Positions 53,901 to 61,975 of a stretch of 64,000 bases of DNA are shown one piece after another. The DNA is taken from assembly GCA_963778025.1 (NCBI GenBank), contig CAVZTA010000004.1:1-64000 (forward strand), given 5' to 3'. Positions within the stretch are counted from its first letter, which is position 1; the number at the start of each line of letters is the position of its first letter. Both the position numbers and the translations under genes were made by a program. The notes under the pieces were generated by a model, which was given only the letters and a program-made list of their open reading frames with translations, made no database searches and was not told the origin of the DNA. Source of the stretch: CAVZTA01 sp963778025 (GTDB lineage Bacteria; Chloroflexota; Limnocylindria; Limnocylindrales; CSP1-4).

Positions 53901-53969
53901 GCCGCCCACCGCCACGGGGTGGACCGGGCGGCGCAGCACGGCCCGGCCGCCCACCGCCACGGCGTGGTC
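53901..53969. repeat. Two direct repeats forming hairpins between convergent genes
   Basis: GCCGCCCACCGCCACGG occurs at 53901-53917 and 53946-53962, 45 bp apart, followed by GGTGG and CGTGG respectively, so each can fold as CCAC-N-GTGG. They fill the gap between YbaK and the convergent permease gene and resemble the hairpin cluster at 4150-4297. Confidence 0.55.
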
Positions 53970-53970
53970 C

Positions 53971-54780
53971 CTAGCCGGTGATCTCCGCCCGTTCGGTCCA
54001 GATCGACGCGAAGGCGAGCGCCGCGATGAGCCAGCCGGCCGTGAGCGCCAGCGCCTCGGGCGTGTCCATCCGTGCCGGAGCCGCTCCACCGCCGAACGAC
54101 GGCCCGCCCGCGCCGCCGGAGATGAGCGCGTTCGCGGCCGTGAACGGGAAGTACTGGAAGATGCCGTGGACCAGCGCCGCGCCGATGCCCTCGGCGATGT
54201 TCAGGCCGATGACGACGCCGATGCCCGCGATCTGGCTGCGCGCGACGGTCGCGATCGCGAAGCCCAGGGCGCCCTCCATCGAGAACGCCAGGAGGCCGCG
54301 CCACAGGAGATCCGGCAGGTCGGCGAGCCAGCTCGTGTCCGCGACGCCATCGAGCGAGAAGCCGCCCAGGACAGCGCCCAGGATCGCCATCGGGATGCCC
54401 AGCACGAACGCGCCGAGCGCCATCGCCAGCATCGCGATGGCCACGCCGGCGAACGTCCCCACCACGTAGCGCGTCCGGCTCTCGCCCCGGGCGATGGCGG
54501 CCTTCAGCGTCCCCCACGACCACTCCGAGCCGGCGACGGCCGCGGCATACGCCGCCGCCAGCAACCCGTTCATCAGCACGAACGCCAGGACGACGCGATA
54601 CGCCTCCGGGAACGTGAACAGCGCCCGGAGCGCGACCTGCGCCTCGGGGTCCTGCGCCTGGCGGGCGCTCACGCCGCCGAGCACGAAGATCAGCAGCGTG
54701 AACACGTTCATCAGCAGGAACGTGACGAGGGTCGCGGGCCGGCGGACGAGCTTCCGCAGCGTCCCGGCGAAGACCCTCAT
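53971..54780 (-). CDS. ABC-2 exporter permease
   Basis: A 269-residue membrane protein with six hydrophobic segments. GSEWSWGTLKAAIARGESRTRYVVGTF is the cytoplasmic loop with the conserved Glu/Trp-Gly-T pattern of ABC-2 (ABC2_membrane_5/NosY-like) permeases. The gene is intact. It follows its ATPase gene by 45 bp on the same strand. Substrate unknown. Confidence 0.85.
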   Translation of the reverse strand: MRVFAGTLRKLVRRPATLVTFLLMNVFTLLIFVLGGVSARQAQDPEAQVALRALFTFPEAYRVVLAFVLMNGLLAAAYAAAVAGSEWSWGTLKAAIARGESRTRYVVGTFAGVAIAMLAMALGAFVLGIPMAILGAVLGGFSLDGVADTSWLADLPDLLWRGLLAFSMEGALGFAIATVARSQIAGIGVVIGLNIAEGIGAALVHGIFQYFPFTAANALISGGAGGPSFGGGAAPARMDTPEALALTAGWLIAALAFASIWTERAEITG

Positions 54781-54825
54781 CGGCCGCCCCAGCCCGTCGG
54801 CTCGTCCTTCGGCTTGGCGCCCGGG

Positions 54826-55803
54826 TCACTCGGCCACTCGACCGGACGGCGCGCCCGGCGCCCCGGACGGCGGGGTGGGCTCGGCGGTGAGATCGAGGAA
54901 CAGCGTCTCGAGGTTGGTGCCCGCCTCGAGCCGGGACGCGTAGATGCCGCGCTCGACGAGCGCCCGGTTGACCTCCGCGCCGCGCGCCGGGTCGATGCTG
55001 ACGGTGAGCCAGCCCTCGCCCGCCGCCGGATCGGGAGCGGCGGATCCCGCCCCGGCGAACGCGGTGAGGGCGTCGAGCGCGGTGCCGGTCGCGGCCGGTT
55101 CGACGCGCACCCGGACGGCGCCCTCGGCCGCGAGCAGCTCGCGGATCGGCCCTTCGCGGACCAGTCGGCCGTGGGCGATGATCCCGACGACGTCGACCAG
55201 CTGCTGGACCTCGGACAGGATGTGGCTCGACACGAACACCGTCGTGCCGCTGGCCGCGAGCTGGCGGAGCGTCTCGCGCATGCCCGCGATGCCGGCCGGG
55301 TCGAGGCCGTTCGCCGGCTCGTCGAGGAGCAGCAGCTTGGGCTCGTTGAGCAGCGCCGCGGCGATGCCCAGCCGCTGCTTCATGCCCAGCGAATAGCCCG
55401 ACACGCGATCGCCCGCCCGCGAGGTCAGACCGACCAGCTCGAGCAGGCTGTCGATGCGGCCCTTGGGCACCGGCGCGCCGGTCGACGCGAGCGCGCGCAG
55501 GTTCTCGCGGCCCGAGAGGAACGGGTAGAACGACGGCGACTCGATGAGCGCACCGACCTCGAACAGCCGCCGCCGGTCGCGGCGGCCGAAGGGCCGTCCG
55601 AGAAGCTGCACGCTGCCGCTGTCGGCGCGGATGAGCCCCGTCAGGATGCGCATCGTCGTGGTCTTGCCCGCGCCGTTGGGCCCGAGGAAGCCGTAGACGG
55701 TGCCGGTGGGGACCGTGAGATCGAGCCCGTCGAGGGCGACCTGGTGGCCGTACCGCTTGCGCAGGTCGCGCGTCTCGAGCGCGAGCGATGGCGTCCCCGT
55801 CAC
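54826..55803 (-). CDS. ABC exporter ATPase
   Basis: A 325-residue intact ATPase of the bacitracin-exporter/BcrA-like class: RKRYGHQVALDGLDL, Walker A GFLGPNGAGKTTT, GALIESPSFYPFLSGRENL (typical BcrA Q-loop region), signature YSLGMKQRLGIAAAL, Walker B LLLLDEPANGLDP, switch VSSHILSEVQQL. The C-terminal 80 residues include an accessory domain and a Pro/Gly/Ala tail. GTG at 55803 lies 6 nt after TAGCAT with no SD, a good leaderless case. It forms an operon with the downstream permease. Confidence 0.9.
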   Translation of the reverse strand: MTGTPSLALETRDLRKRYGHQVALDGLDLTVPTGTVYGFLGPNGAGKTTTMRILTGLIRADSGSVQLLGRPFGRRDRRRLFEVGALIESPSFYPFLSGRENLRALASTGAPVPKGRIDSLLELVGLTSRAGDRVSGYSLGMKQRLGIAAALLNEPKLLLLDEPANGLDPAGIAGMRETLRQLAASGTTVFVSSHILSEVQQLVDVVGIIAHGRLVREGPIRELLAAEGAVRVRVEPAATGTALDALTAFAGAGSAAPDPAAGEGWLTVSIDPARGAEVNRALVERGIYASRLEAGTNLETLFLDLTAEPTPPSGAPGAPSGRVAE

Positions 55804-56218
55804 GCGCTCATGCTACCGGCCGCCTGCAGCCGACCGCCGGTGCGTTCCGACACAGACCTGAAATGTCGATGTCGCCCTGGTACGAATCCATGAAGCGAAG
55901 CGAATATCCGCGGTGTCATACTCGGCCCGATCCGCTCCCCCATGGCGGACCCTCGCCCAACCCGACAGACAGGCCCAACCGAACACGCCGCCCCCCACGG
56001 CAGGACCCCTGTCCTCGTCGGGTGGAAGCCCCACTCGGCGCCCGCTTCCTCAGCGGGATCGCCCGCGCCCCGCGGGTCCTCCGACGTGATCGCTCCGCGA
56101 CCCCCAGCGCACCGCGATCCGTTGCGCGCCCCCTTCGCGCTCCTCCTGCCACGGCGGCACCACATCCACCGTCCACGTGCTCGGGGCACGCGGTTCCGGC
56201 AGGGAGGAGGCACGACTG
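55804..56218 (+). other. 415-bp gap and leader of the secreted cysteine-peptidase-like gene
   Basis: Frames here are Arg/Pro-rich and not credible genes. The left end carries the promoter of the ABC ATPase. The rest may be a long mRNA leader ending in GGGAGGAGG before a TTG start. Short stems such as GGACCCC near 56000 are visible, but no known riboswitch consensus could be matched. Confidence 0.35.
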
Positions 56219-57067
56219 TTGCCCGAGCATGCCCAAGGCGCCCAGCGGGCGTCCCTCGATCGACGGATCCGGTCGCTCACCGTGGCATCCGTCGCGGCCC
56301 TCATCGCACTGGCCGGCATCCTGAGCGTCGCCCGACCGGCGGCCGCCGCCGGCTACAAGGTCGTCATCGTGGTCGGCCCCACCCACTCGGCGACCGCGAA
56401 CTACATCGACAGCGCGAAGCGCTACGCGTCGCAGGCCCGCTCGTACGGCGCCTCCGTGTATGAGCTGTACAGCCCGAACGCCACCTGGGACCGCGTGAAG
56501 TCCGTGGCACAGGGCGCCAACGTCCTGATGTACCTCGGCCATGGGAATGGCTGGCCGAGCCCGTACGCGCCGTTCTCGGCCTACACCAAGGACGGCATGG
56601 GCCTGAACGCCACGGCGGGCAACGGCAACACGAACACGAAGTATTACGGCGAGTACTACGTGTCCCACTACCTGAAGCTCGCCGCGAACGCGGTCGTGAT
56701 CTTCAATCGCCTGTGCTACGCCTCCGGCAACTCCGAGCCGGGGCATGCGACGCCCACCAGGTCCACGGCCATGAAGCGCGTCGACAACTTCGGGGCCGGC
56801 TTCCTGCGCACCGGCGCCAAGGCGGTCTTCGCGTCGGGGATCACCAGCGTCTCGTTCTACCTGCGTGCGCTGTTCACGGGCTCACGCTCGATGACGTTCA
56901 AGCAGATGTTCTACGCCGACCCATCGCGCACGATGAGCGCCAACTTCGGCTTCTACTCGAGCCGCACACCCGGCGCGACGGCTTCGATGGATCCGAGCTC
57001 ACCCGGCAAGTACTACCGCTCGGTGGTCGGCTGGACCAGCACCACGATCGCGGCCTGGCGCGGCTGA
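56219..57067 (+). CDS. Secreted protein with clan CD (caspase/clostripain-like) His-Cys pattern
   Basis: A 282-residue exported protein. The signal peptide has RRIRSLTVASVAALIALAGILSVARPAAAA with an AxA cleavage site. The mature part begins YKVVIVVGPTHSATANYI, like the first beta strand of an alpha/beta caspase-haemoglobinase fold. VLMYLGHGNGW supplies a His-Gly dyad position and, about 60 residues later, AVVIFNRLCYASGNSEPG supplies a Cys after a hydrophobic strand, the order seen in clan CD peptidases. Catalysis is a prediction only. TTG at 56219 is chosen because GGAGGAGG lies 8 nt upstream. A hairpin follows the stop. Confidence 0.6.
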   Translation: MPEHAQGAQRASLDRRIRSLTVASVAALIALAGILSVARPAAAAGYKVVIVVGPTHSATANYIDSAKRYASQARSYGASVYELYSPNATWDRVKSVAQGANVLMYLGHGNGWPSPYAPFSAYTKDGMGLNATAGNGNTNTKYYGEYYVSHYLKLAANAVVIFNRLCYASGNSEPGHATPTRSTAMKRVDNFGAGFLRTGAKAVFASGITSVSFYLRALFTGSRSMTFKQMFYADPSRTMSANFGFYSSRTPGATASMDPSSPGKYYRSVVGWTSTTIAAWRG

Positions 57068-57107
57068 GCCCGCCTTCCGCCTGCTCCGCGTCGCCCCATC
57101 GCAGCTC

Positions 57108-57133
57108 GACGCCCGGTCCCACGGCCGGGCGTC
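57108..57133 (+). terminator. Terminator-like hairpin after the cysteine-peptidase-like gene
   Basis: GACGCCCGG and CCGGGCGTC form a perfect 9-bp stem with an 8-nt loop, 41 nt after the stop. No T-run. Confidence 0.55.
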
Positions 57134-57177
57134 GCGCTGTCCCGCGCCGGCCGAGCGGCCCGGCCCGCCTCATCGAG

Positions 57178-57453
57178 CCACGAGCGATCCCGTTGCTCAC
57201 CGCCGGCTCGGGCCCGCACGTCACGCGACGCAGGGATGCCCACCGGTCGCCGTGACGAGCACAGCGACCGGGGCCCTGAGCGATGGGATTGCTCGGCTGG
57301 TCCAGGACTCTTTGGCTCGACGGTCCCGACGCCCCGCGACCGCCCACGAGCGATCCCGTTGCTCGCCCCCGGCTCAGGCCCGCACGTCACGCGACGCAGG
57401 CGTGCCCACAGGCTGACGAGCGCGGCCATGACGGCCGTGAGCAACGGCGTTGC
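57178..57453. repeat. Two tandem units of the paired REP-like repeat
   Basis: Units at about 57179-57297 and 57345-57453 are offset by 166 bp. Each starts with CACGAGCGATCCCGTTGCTC, continues with CCCGCACGTCACGCGACGCA, and ends in an outward hairpin of the GAGC...GCTC or GAGCAACG type. They share the CCGCACGTCACG block with the units at 13.4 kb. They occupy the 400-bp gap between the cysteine-peptidase-like gene and the HTH-nuclease-like gene. Confidence 0.7.
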
Positions 57454-57468
57454 TATCGCGCCCGATCG

Positions 57469-58284
57469 CTAGGCCGCTCGCCGCCCGGCAAGGAACCCCG
57501 CCCGATCGGCGTAGGGTGCGGGTCGCCGTCGATGGTCCAGCCAGGTCGGCAGCAGCCATGCCCGACGCCGAGTGCGCGGATCGATCATCGCGATGCCCCG
57601 GCGACCGCGCGCCGGCGGGTCGCGAGGCGCCTCGGCCAGTGACATGAGCTCACGGTGGCGCAGGGTGAACTCGCGATCGAACCAGGCGCGCTCGGTCGCC
57701 ATCCGCCGATCGTTGGCATCGGTCGCGAGCACGAGCGCGGTACCGGTCACCGCCCGAGGTCGCCAACCGAGCGCTCGCGCAGCGTCCCAGGCGGCACGTT
57801 CGTAGCGCGCGATCTGCCGCTGGAGCTCGCCGAGGTCGAGCAGCTCGGTCTTGACGTCGATCACGAGGAGGATGTGCGACCCGGGGTGGTAGGCGAGGAC
57901 ATCGATCGAGCCGAACCATCCGGGGCCACCGACCTCGACCTCGGTCTTGACGAGGAACCCGTGCGCCTCGAGCCGCCGAGCGACGTAGGCCACGCACCGC
58001 GCGTGGGCGCGTCCCTCTCGGGCAGCATCCCGAACGGGACGGGTGCTCAGCGGCGCGACCAGCCGCAGGTCGAACGGGATGTCGAGCGCACGCAGGACGC
58101 GGACGGCGGTCGCGATCGGCAGGTCGGGGAGCATCGCTCGCTCGATCGCCGAGATGAGCGTCTGGCTGAGGCCGACCGCGTGCGCCAGACGCCGCTGGCT
58201 CCAGCCGCGCGACCGACGGGCCTCGAGGATGGTCGCCGCGATGAAGAGCAGGACGCTCCGGGCGATGGGATCCGGGTCGGACAT
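57469..58284 (-). CDS. XRE-type HTH protein with PD-(D/E)XK-like domain
   Basis: A 271-residue protein. Residues about 10-70 are a Cro/XRE HTH (ARRSRGWSQRRLAHAVGLSQTLISAIERAMLP). Residues about 95-200 resemble a PD-(D/E)XK nuclease core: helix with ARRLEAHGFLVKTEVEV, then GSIDVLAYHPGSHILLVIDVKTE, where Asp of SID, and Asp and Lys of DVKTE, match the catalytic triad spacing. The last 60 residues are Arg/Pro-rich. It could be a regulator with a degenerate nuclease fold or a restriction-type defence protein. ATG at 58284 lies 7 nt after CATCCT; a GTG at 58320 would add 12 residues. Confidence 0.6.
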   Translation of the reverse strand: MSDPDPIARSVLLFIAATILEARRSRGWSQRRLAHAVGLSQTLISAIERAMLPDLPIATAVRVLRALDIPFDLRLVAPLSTRPVRDAAREGRAHARCVAYVARRLEAHGFLVKTEVEVGGPGWFGSIDVLAYHPGSHILLVIDVKTELLDLGELQRQIARYERAAWDAARALGWRPRAVTGTALVLATDANDRRMATERAWFDREFTLRHRELMSLAEAPRDPPARGRRGIAMIDPRTRRRAWLLPTWLDHRRRPAPYADRAGFLAGRRAA

Positions 58285-58326
58285 GACCGGGAGGATGGCA
58301 GCCGGCGCTTCAGCTGCCACGTATCG

Positions 58327-58462
58327 CGTCGCGAGCGACCTCGATGCTCATGTCCCCGGTGGGCATGAACGTCACGCAGCTCCAGGCGACCGAGACTCCG
58401 CAGCCTGACCAGCGTGGCCGGCGCGGGAACGAGCGCCGGATCGCTCGATCGGCCGGCGCGCG
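58327..58462. repeat. Partial REP-like units
   Basis: CGAGCGACCTCGATGCTCATGT then CC, followed by GAACGTCACGC near 58370, matches the second 13-kb unit (GATGCTCATGTCC and CGTCACG). GAGCGCCGGATCGCTC near 58433 is a further hairpin. The copies are degenerate. Confidence 0.45.
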
Positions 58463-58490
58463 GAACGAGCGAGGCGCCGCGGAACGAGGA

Positions 58491-58655
58491 CTACGCCGTC
58501 GCCGCGAAGGGGTGGGGGACCGGGGTGGCGCGCCGAGGGTCGACGGGGCGCCCGTCCGGGCCGACGCGCTGCAGGTCGGCGGAGACGCGCCGGATGGCCT
58601 CCATGAGGGTCGTGTGGTGGACCGGCTGGCGTGAGAGCTTGTACGTCCGGAGCAT
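58491..58655 (-). CDS. Microprotein of 54 residues
   Basis: The frame begins MLRTYKLSRQPVHHTTLMEA and ends with PHPFAATA. It shows a helical, amphipathic middle (TLMEAIRRVSADLQRV) and a Pro-rich tail. CAGGAG lies about 9 nt before the ATG, a good SD. The main MFS frame would run through here only because of a frameshift, so this gene is not masked. No family is recognised. Confidence 0.45.
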   Translation of the reverse strand: MLRTYKLSRQPVHHTTLMEAIRRVSADLQRVGPDGRPVDPRRATPVPHPFAATA

Positions 58656-58810
58656 GGTCCGTGTCTCCTGACGGTCGCCCTGTCGGGTCACTTCCCCGGC
58701 CGGTGGGCGGCGCGCCGTTCTTCGTGACCCAGACGATGCGCCGGACCGAGTCCTGCGGCGCTCGGCGAGGGTCGCCCCGTGGGGCCCACGGACGCCCGCT
58801 TCGGTCTACG

Positions 58811-60162
58811 TCATCCGTCGACGGTGACGGCCATCGCGACGCCGCGCGGTGCCTCGGCCGTTGCCGTCGAGTCGGCCGCCGCCGACCCCGCCGCCGCAGC
58901 GCCGAGTCCGCCGCCGACCCCGCCTCGCGGCCCCGCCGATCGAGCCAGAACAACAGCGCCGCCACGACCGCGCCGACCGCGGCCGTCACCCCGCCCAGCA
59001 GGAACACGTTCCGGATGCCCAGCTGGTCGGCGAAGATGCCGGCCAGCGCCGTCGAGAGGATGGTCGTCGTCGACATCGACGTCTGGAACGTCGCGATGAC
59101 CCGGCCCCTCGCGCTGTCGTCGGTGGCCGACTGGATGATCGTCGCGGTCGCCGCCTGCAGCGGGGTGAGGAACCAGCCGACCGCGAACAGCACGAGCAGC
59201 AGTCCGACAAGGTTCTGGACCTGGCTCAGCAGGGCGACGACGACGGCGATCCCCGCCAGACCGAAGGTCACCATGCTCGGCGCGCCGATGCGCCGGCCGA
59301 TCGGCGCGACCAGCGCGCCGGCCAGGATCATCGACGCCGTCTGCGCGGCCTCCACCGGCCCGGACCAGATGGGGCTGATGGCGAGCTCGCGGATCATGAA
59401 CGGGTAGAACAGCGTGTTGATCGCCCCGACGCCGAGCATGACGACCGCGGCGCCGAAGATCGTGGCCTGGAGCGCCCTCGACCGCCCGACGATCGCCAGT
59501 CCGTCACGCAGCGAGGCGAAGATGCCGATCGCGGCCGCGTGTGCGGCGCCGGTCGGCTTCGTGATCGACCGGTCGAGGCCCCAGACGATCGCGACCGACG
59601 CAAGGAACGTCGCCGCGTCGACGAGGAACACCGGCCAGACCAGGCCGGTGACGCCGGCCACGACGCCGGTCACGCCGGTGCCGATGAGGCCGAATGCGAT
59701 GCGGCTGATCTGGCTCAGCGAGTTCGCTGCGAGCAGGCCCTCACGCGGGACGGCGCGGGCGACGAGCGCGCCGCGGGCGGGGCCGAAGAAGACGCCGACC
59801 GTCGCCTGGAGGGAGGCCAGGACGACGAGCAACGGCAGCCGCTCCAGCGTCGCGACGAGGACGAACGACGCGACGAGCCCCGCCCGCAGCAGATCGGAGG
59901 CGAGCATGATCCGGCGCCGGTCATAGCGATCCGCGATCGCTCCGGCGACGAGGCCGAAGATGACGGTGGGGATGGCGATGGCGATCGACAGCAGCGCGAG
60001 GGTCGTCGTCGATGCGCCGAGCGTGGTCACCAGGAGCAGGAGCGCGGTCAGCGTCATCCCATCGCCGATATCGCTGATCGACTGTGCGACCCACAGCCGG
60101 CGGAAATCGGGCATGCGCAGGACGTCGCGGACACCCAGGGTGACGGGCTGGTCGGAAGTCAT
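58811..60162 (-). CDS. MFS transporter, probable drug exporter, one frameshift near the end
   Basis: A roughly 450-residue major facilitator. It starts DVLRMPDFRRLWVAQSISDIGDGM, with motif A-like GAIADRYDRRRIML between helices 2 and 3, about 12 membrane segments, and EnrtS/MFS_3-like features (FFGPARGALVARAVPREGLLAANSL). Near 58893 a GC-triplet run carries an indel; the better frame ends in AVTVDG at 58811, whereas the uncorrected frame runs on for 150 implausible residues. It is the second gene after a HTH regulator (24 bp), a common regulator-exporter arrangement. ATG at 60162. Confidence 0.8.
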
Positions 60163-60186
60163 CGGACGGCTCCTCGGGCTCGACGA

Positions 60187-60945
60187 TCAGGACGGGTCGG
60201 TGGGATGACCGGGTTCGGTGGGTGCAGGGGGTGCGGTGGGATCGCCCGGGTCGGCCGGCTCGAGCGCATCGCCGGCGTCGGGTGCCTGGATGAACGGATA
60301 GAGGGCGAGCAGGGAGCCGAAGGGCAGCCGCTCCGCGGGGTCGTCGTCGGCCTCGTCCTCGCGCTCGGCCGTCTCCATCAGGGCGAGGAGCTGTTCGCGC
60401 AGCTTCGCGGCACGGCCCGCGCGCAGTCGCACGAGGCCCTTCGAAAGGAGCAGCTTCCGCTCCGGGCGGGCATCCTCGAGGGTGTCGATCGCCCCCACGC
60501 GGATCGCGGCCTCGATCTCCTCGCGAGACCGGTCGAAGACCGTCTGCAGGACGTCGTGCATGACCGCCGCCTGCTCGCGGGTGTCCGCCGAGAACAGCCG
60601 TCGGTCGAGCTTGAGCGAGAGTTGAGCGATGCGGTAGCGAGTCTCGATGATCCCCGACACCACGCGCCGCTCGACCGGCCGGATGAGGTCGCGCTCGAGC
60701 AGCAGGTCGACGTGGTGGTAGAGCCGGGTCTGCGGGACGCCGAGGACCGTCGACAGCTCCTTCACCGTCCACGGCTCGTCGACGCGCGTGACCATCGCCT
60801 CGACGATCCGCAGTCGAAGCGGGTCGGACAACGCCTTCAGCGTCTCGACGTCGGCGATGACCCGCTCGGTGAGCGGCGGCTCATCGTTCAGCGCATCCTC
60901 GCCGGGATCGATCGTTCCCTGAGGAACCATTCGCGACTGCTCCAT
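60187..60945 (-). CDS. ArsR/GntR-like winged-helix regulator
   Basis: A 252-residue regulator. LKALSDPLRLRIVEAMVTRVDEPWTVKELSTVLGVPQTRLYHHVDLLLERDLIRPVERRVVSGIIETRYR is an ArsR-type winged helix (YdfH/HTH_20 class). The middle region (about 110-190) is helical and probably senses ligand or dimerises. The C-terminal 35 residues are Pro/Asp/Ala-rich. It likely represses itself and the MFS exporter gene behind it. Start: ATG at 60945; the ATG at 60966 overlaps a perfect palindrome and is less likely. Confidence 0.8.
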   Translation of the reverse strand: MEQSRMVPQGTIDPGEDALNDEPPLTERVIADVETLKALSDPLRLRIVEAMVTRVDEPWTVKELSTVLGVPQTRLYHHVDLLLERDLIRPVERRVVSGIIETRYRIAQLSLKLDRRLFSADTREQAAVMHDVLQTVFDRSREEIEAAIRVGAIDTLEDARPERKLLLSKGLVRLRAGRAAKLREQLLALMETAEREDEADDDPAERLPFGSLLALYPFIQAPDAGDALEPADPGDPTAPPAPTEPGHPTDPS

Positions 60946-60952
60946 CGTTCTA

Positions 60953-60964
60953 GGTCGTACGACC
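60953..60964. promoter_or_regulatory. 12-bp palindrome, likely operator of the exporter regulator
   Basis: GGTCGTACGACC lies 8 bp upstream of the ATG at 60945, in the region shared with the divergent MBL gene. Such a site suits autorepression by the winged-helix regulator. Confidence 0.45.
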
Positions 60965-61051
60965 ATTCAGCAAAATCTGAACGTAGAGTCGCTGTCGAAT
61001 AGCGTCCTGTCAAGAGGTGACTTCGGCGACGCGTCGCCCAGGCGTGCGACG

Positions 61052-61897
61052 ATGGACGCGATGGGTCCGTCGTCCGTCCCTCGTGCCGCCGCGCTGGATC
61101 CCAGCTGGCGAAGCGACCGCGGGACGACCGGCGCGCTCGCGCCCGGTGAGGTCCGCCTGACGTTCCTCGGCCACTCGACCGTGCTCATCGAGGTCGACCG
61201 CCTGCGGATCCTCACCGACCCGGTCCTGGGCGCGGGCCTCGGTCCGGTGCGTCGCCATTCGGACCCGGTCTCGCCCGCCCTGTTCGACGACCTCGATGCG
61301 ATCTTCATCAGTCACGGTCATCACGACCACCTCGACCTCGCGTCGCTCCGGCGCGTCCCGGGTCGCCCGACGATCCTCGTCCCGCGGGGGTTCGGCACGC
61401 TGGTCAGTCGCAGCGTCGACGGTCCCGTCGAGGAGGTCGAACCCGGCGAGCACCTGGTGATCGACCAGGTCGGCTTCGACGTCGTCCACGCCGAGCACGA
61501 CGGCCGTCGCCGGCCGTTCGGACCGCGTGGGCCGGCGCTCGGATGCGTGGTCCGCGGGTCCCGGACCGTCTACTTCCCGGGCGACACCGACCTGTTCGCG
61601 GGCATGGACGAGCTCGTCGGCGCGGACGTCGCGCTCCTGCCGGTCTGGGGCTGGGGCCCGAACATCGGCCCCGGTCACATGGACCCGATCCGTGCCGCGG
61701 AGGCGGCATCCCGCCTCAAGCCGACGCTGGCCGTCCCGATCCACTGGGGCACGCTCTACCCGGTCGGGCTGCGCCGCGTGCATCCGAGACCGCTCGCCGA
61801 CCCCGGCCACCAGTTCGCGTCGGCCGTGGCCAGCAGCGCGCCCGGGGTCAGCGTGCGGGTCCTCGCGCCGGGCGAGTCCCTGTCGCTCCCGCGCTGA
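61052..61897 (+). CDS. MBL-fold metallo-hydrolase, UlaG/NAPE-PLD-like
   Basis: A 281-residue protein: EVRLTFLGHSTVLIEVDRLRILTDPVLG, then FISHGHHDHLDLASLRRV with the H-x-H-x-D-H metal motif, YFPGDTDLF (bridging Asp) and LKPTLAVPIHWGTLYP (last His). The GHSTVLIE and DPV strands are typical of the L-ascorbate-6-phosphate lactonase/NAPE-PLD group. It hydrolyses a lactone or phosphodiester, unspecified. ATG at 61052 or, nine bases later, at 61061. It diverges from the regulator-MFS operon and ends in a strong hairpin. Confidence 0.85.
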   Translation: MDAMGPSSVPRAAALDPSWRSDRGTTGALAPGEVRLTFLGHSTVLIEVDRLRILTDPVLGAGLGPVRRHSDPVSPALFDDLDAIFISHGHHDHLDLASLRRVPGRPTILVPRGFGTLVSRSVDGPVEEVEPGEHLVIDQVGFDVVHAEHDGRRRPFGPRGPALGCVVRGSRTVYFPGDTDLFAGMDELVGADVALLPVWGWGPNIGPGHMDPIRAAEAASRLKPTLAVPIHWGTLYPVGLRRVHPRPLADPGHQFASAVASSAPGVSVRVLAPGESLSLPR

Positions 61898-61925
61898 CGT
61901 CGCCGCTACGTCACGCCGGAGACGG

Positions 61926-61955
61926 ACGAGCCCCGCCGTCGCCGGCGGGGCTCGT
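61926..61955 (+). terminator. Strong terminator-type hairpin
   Basis: ACGAGCCCCGCCG and CGGCGGGGCTCGT form a perfect 13-bp stem with a TCGC tetraloop, 29 nt after the MBL stop and 21 nt beyond the stop of the convergent microprotein gene. It can serve both. Confidence 0.75.
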
Positions 61956-61975
61956 GGGAGCGGAGGGGGAGGGCG

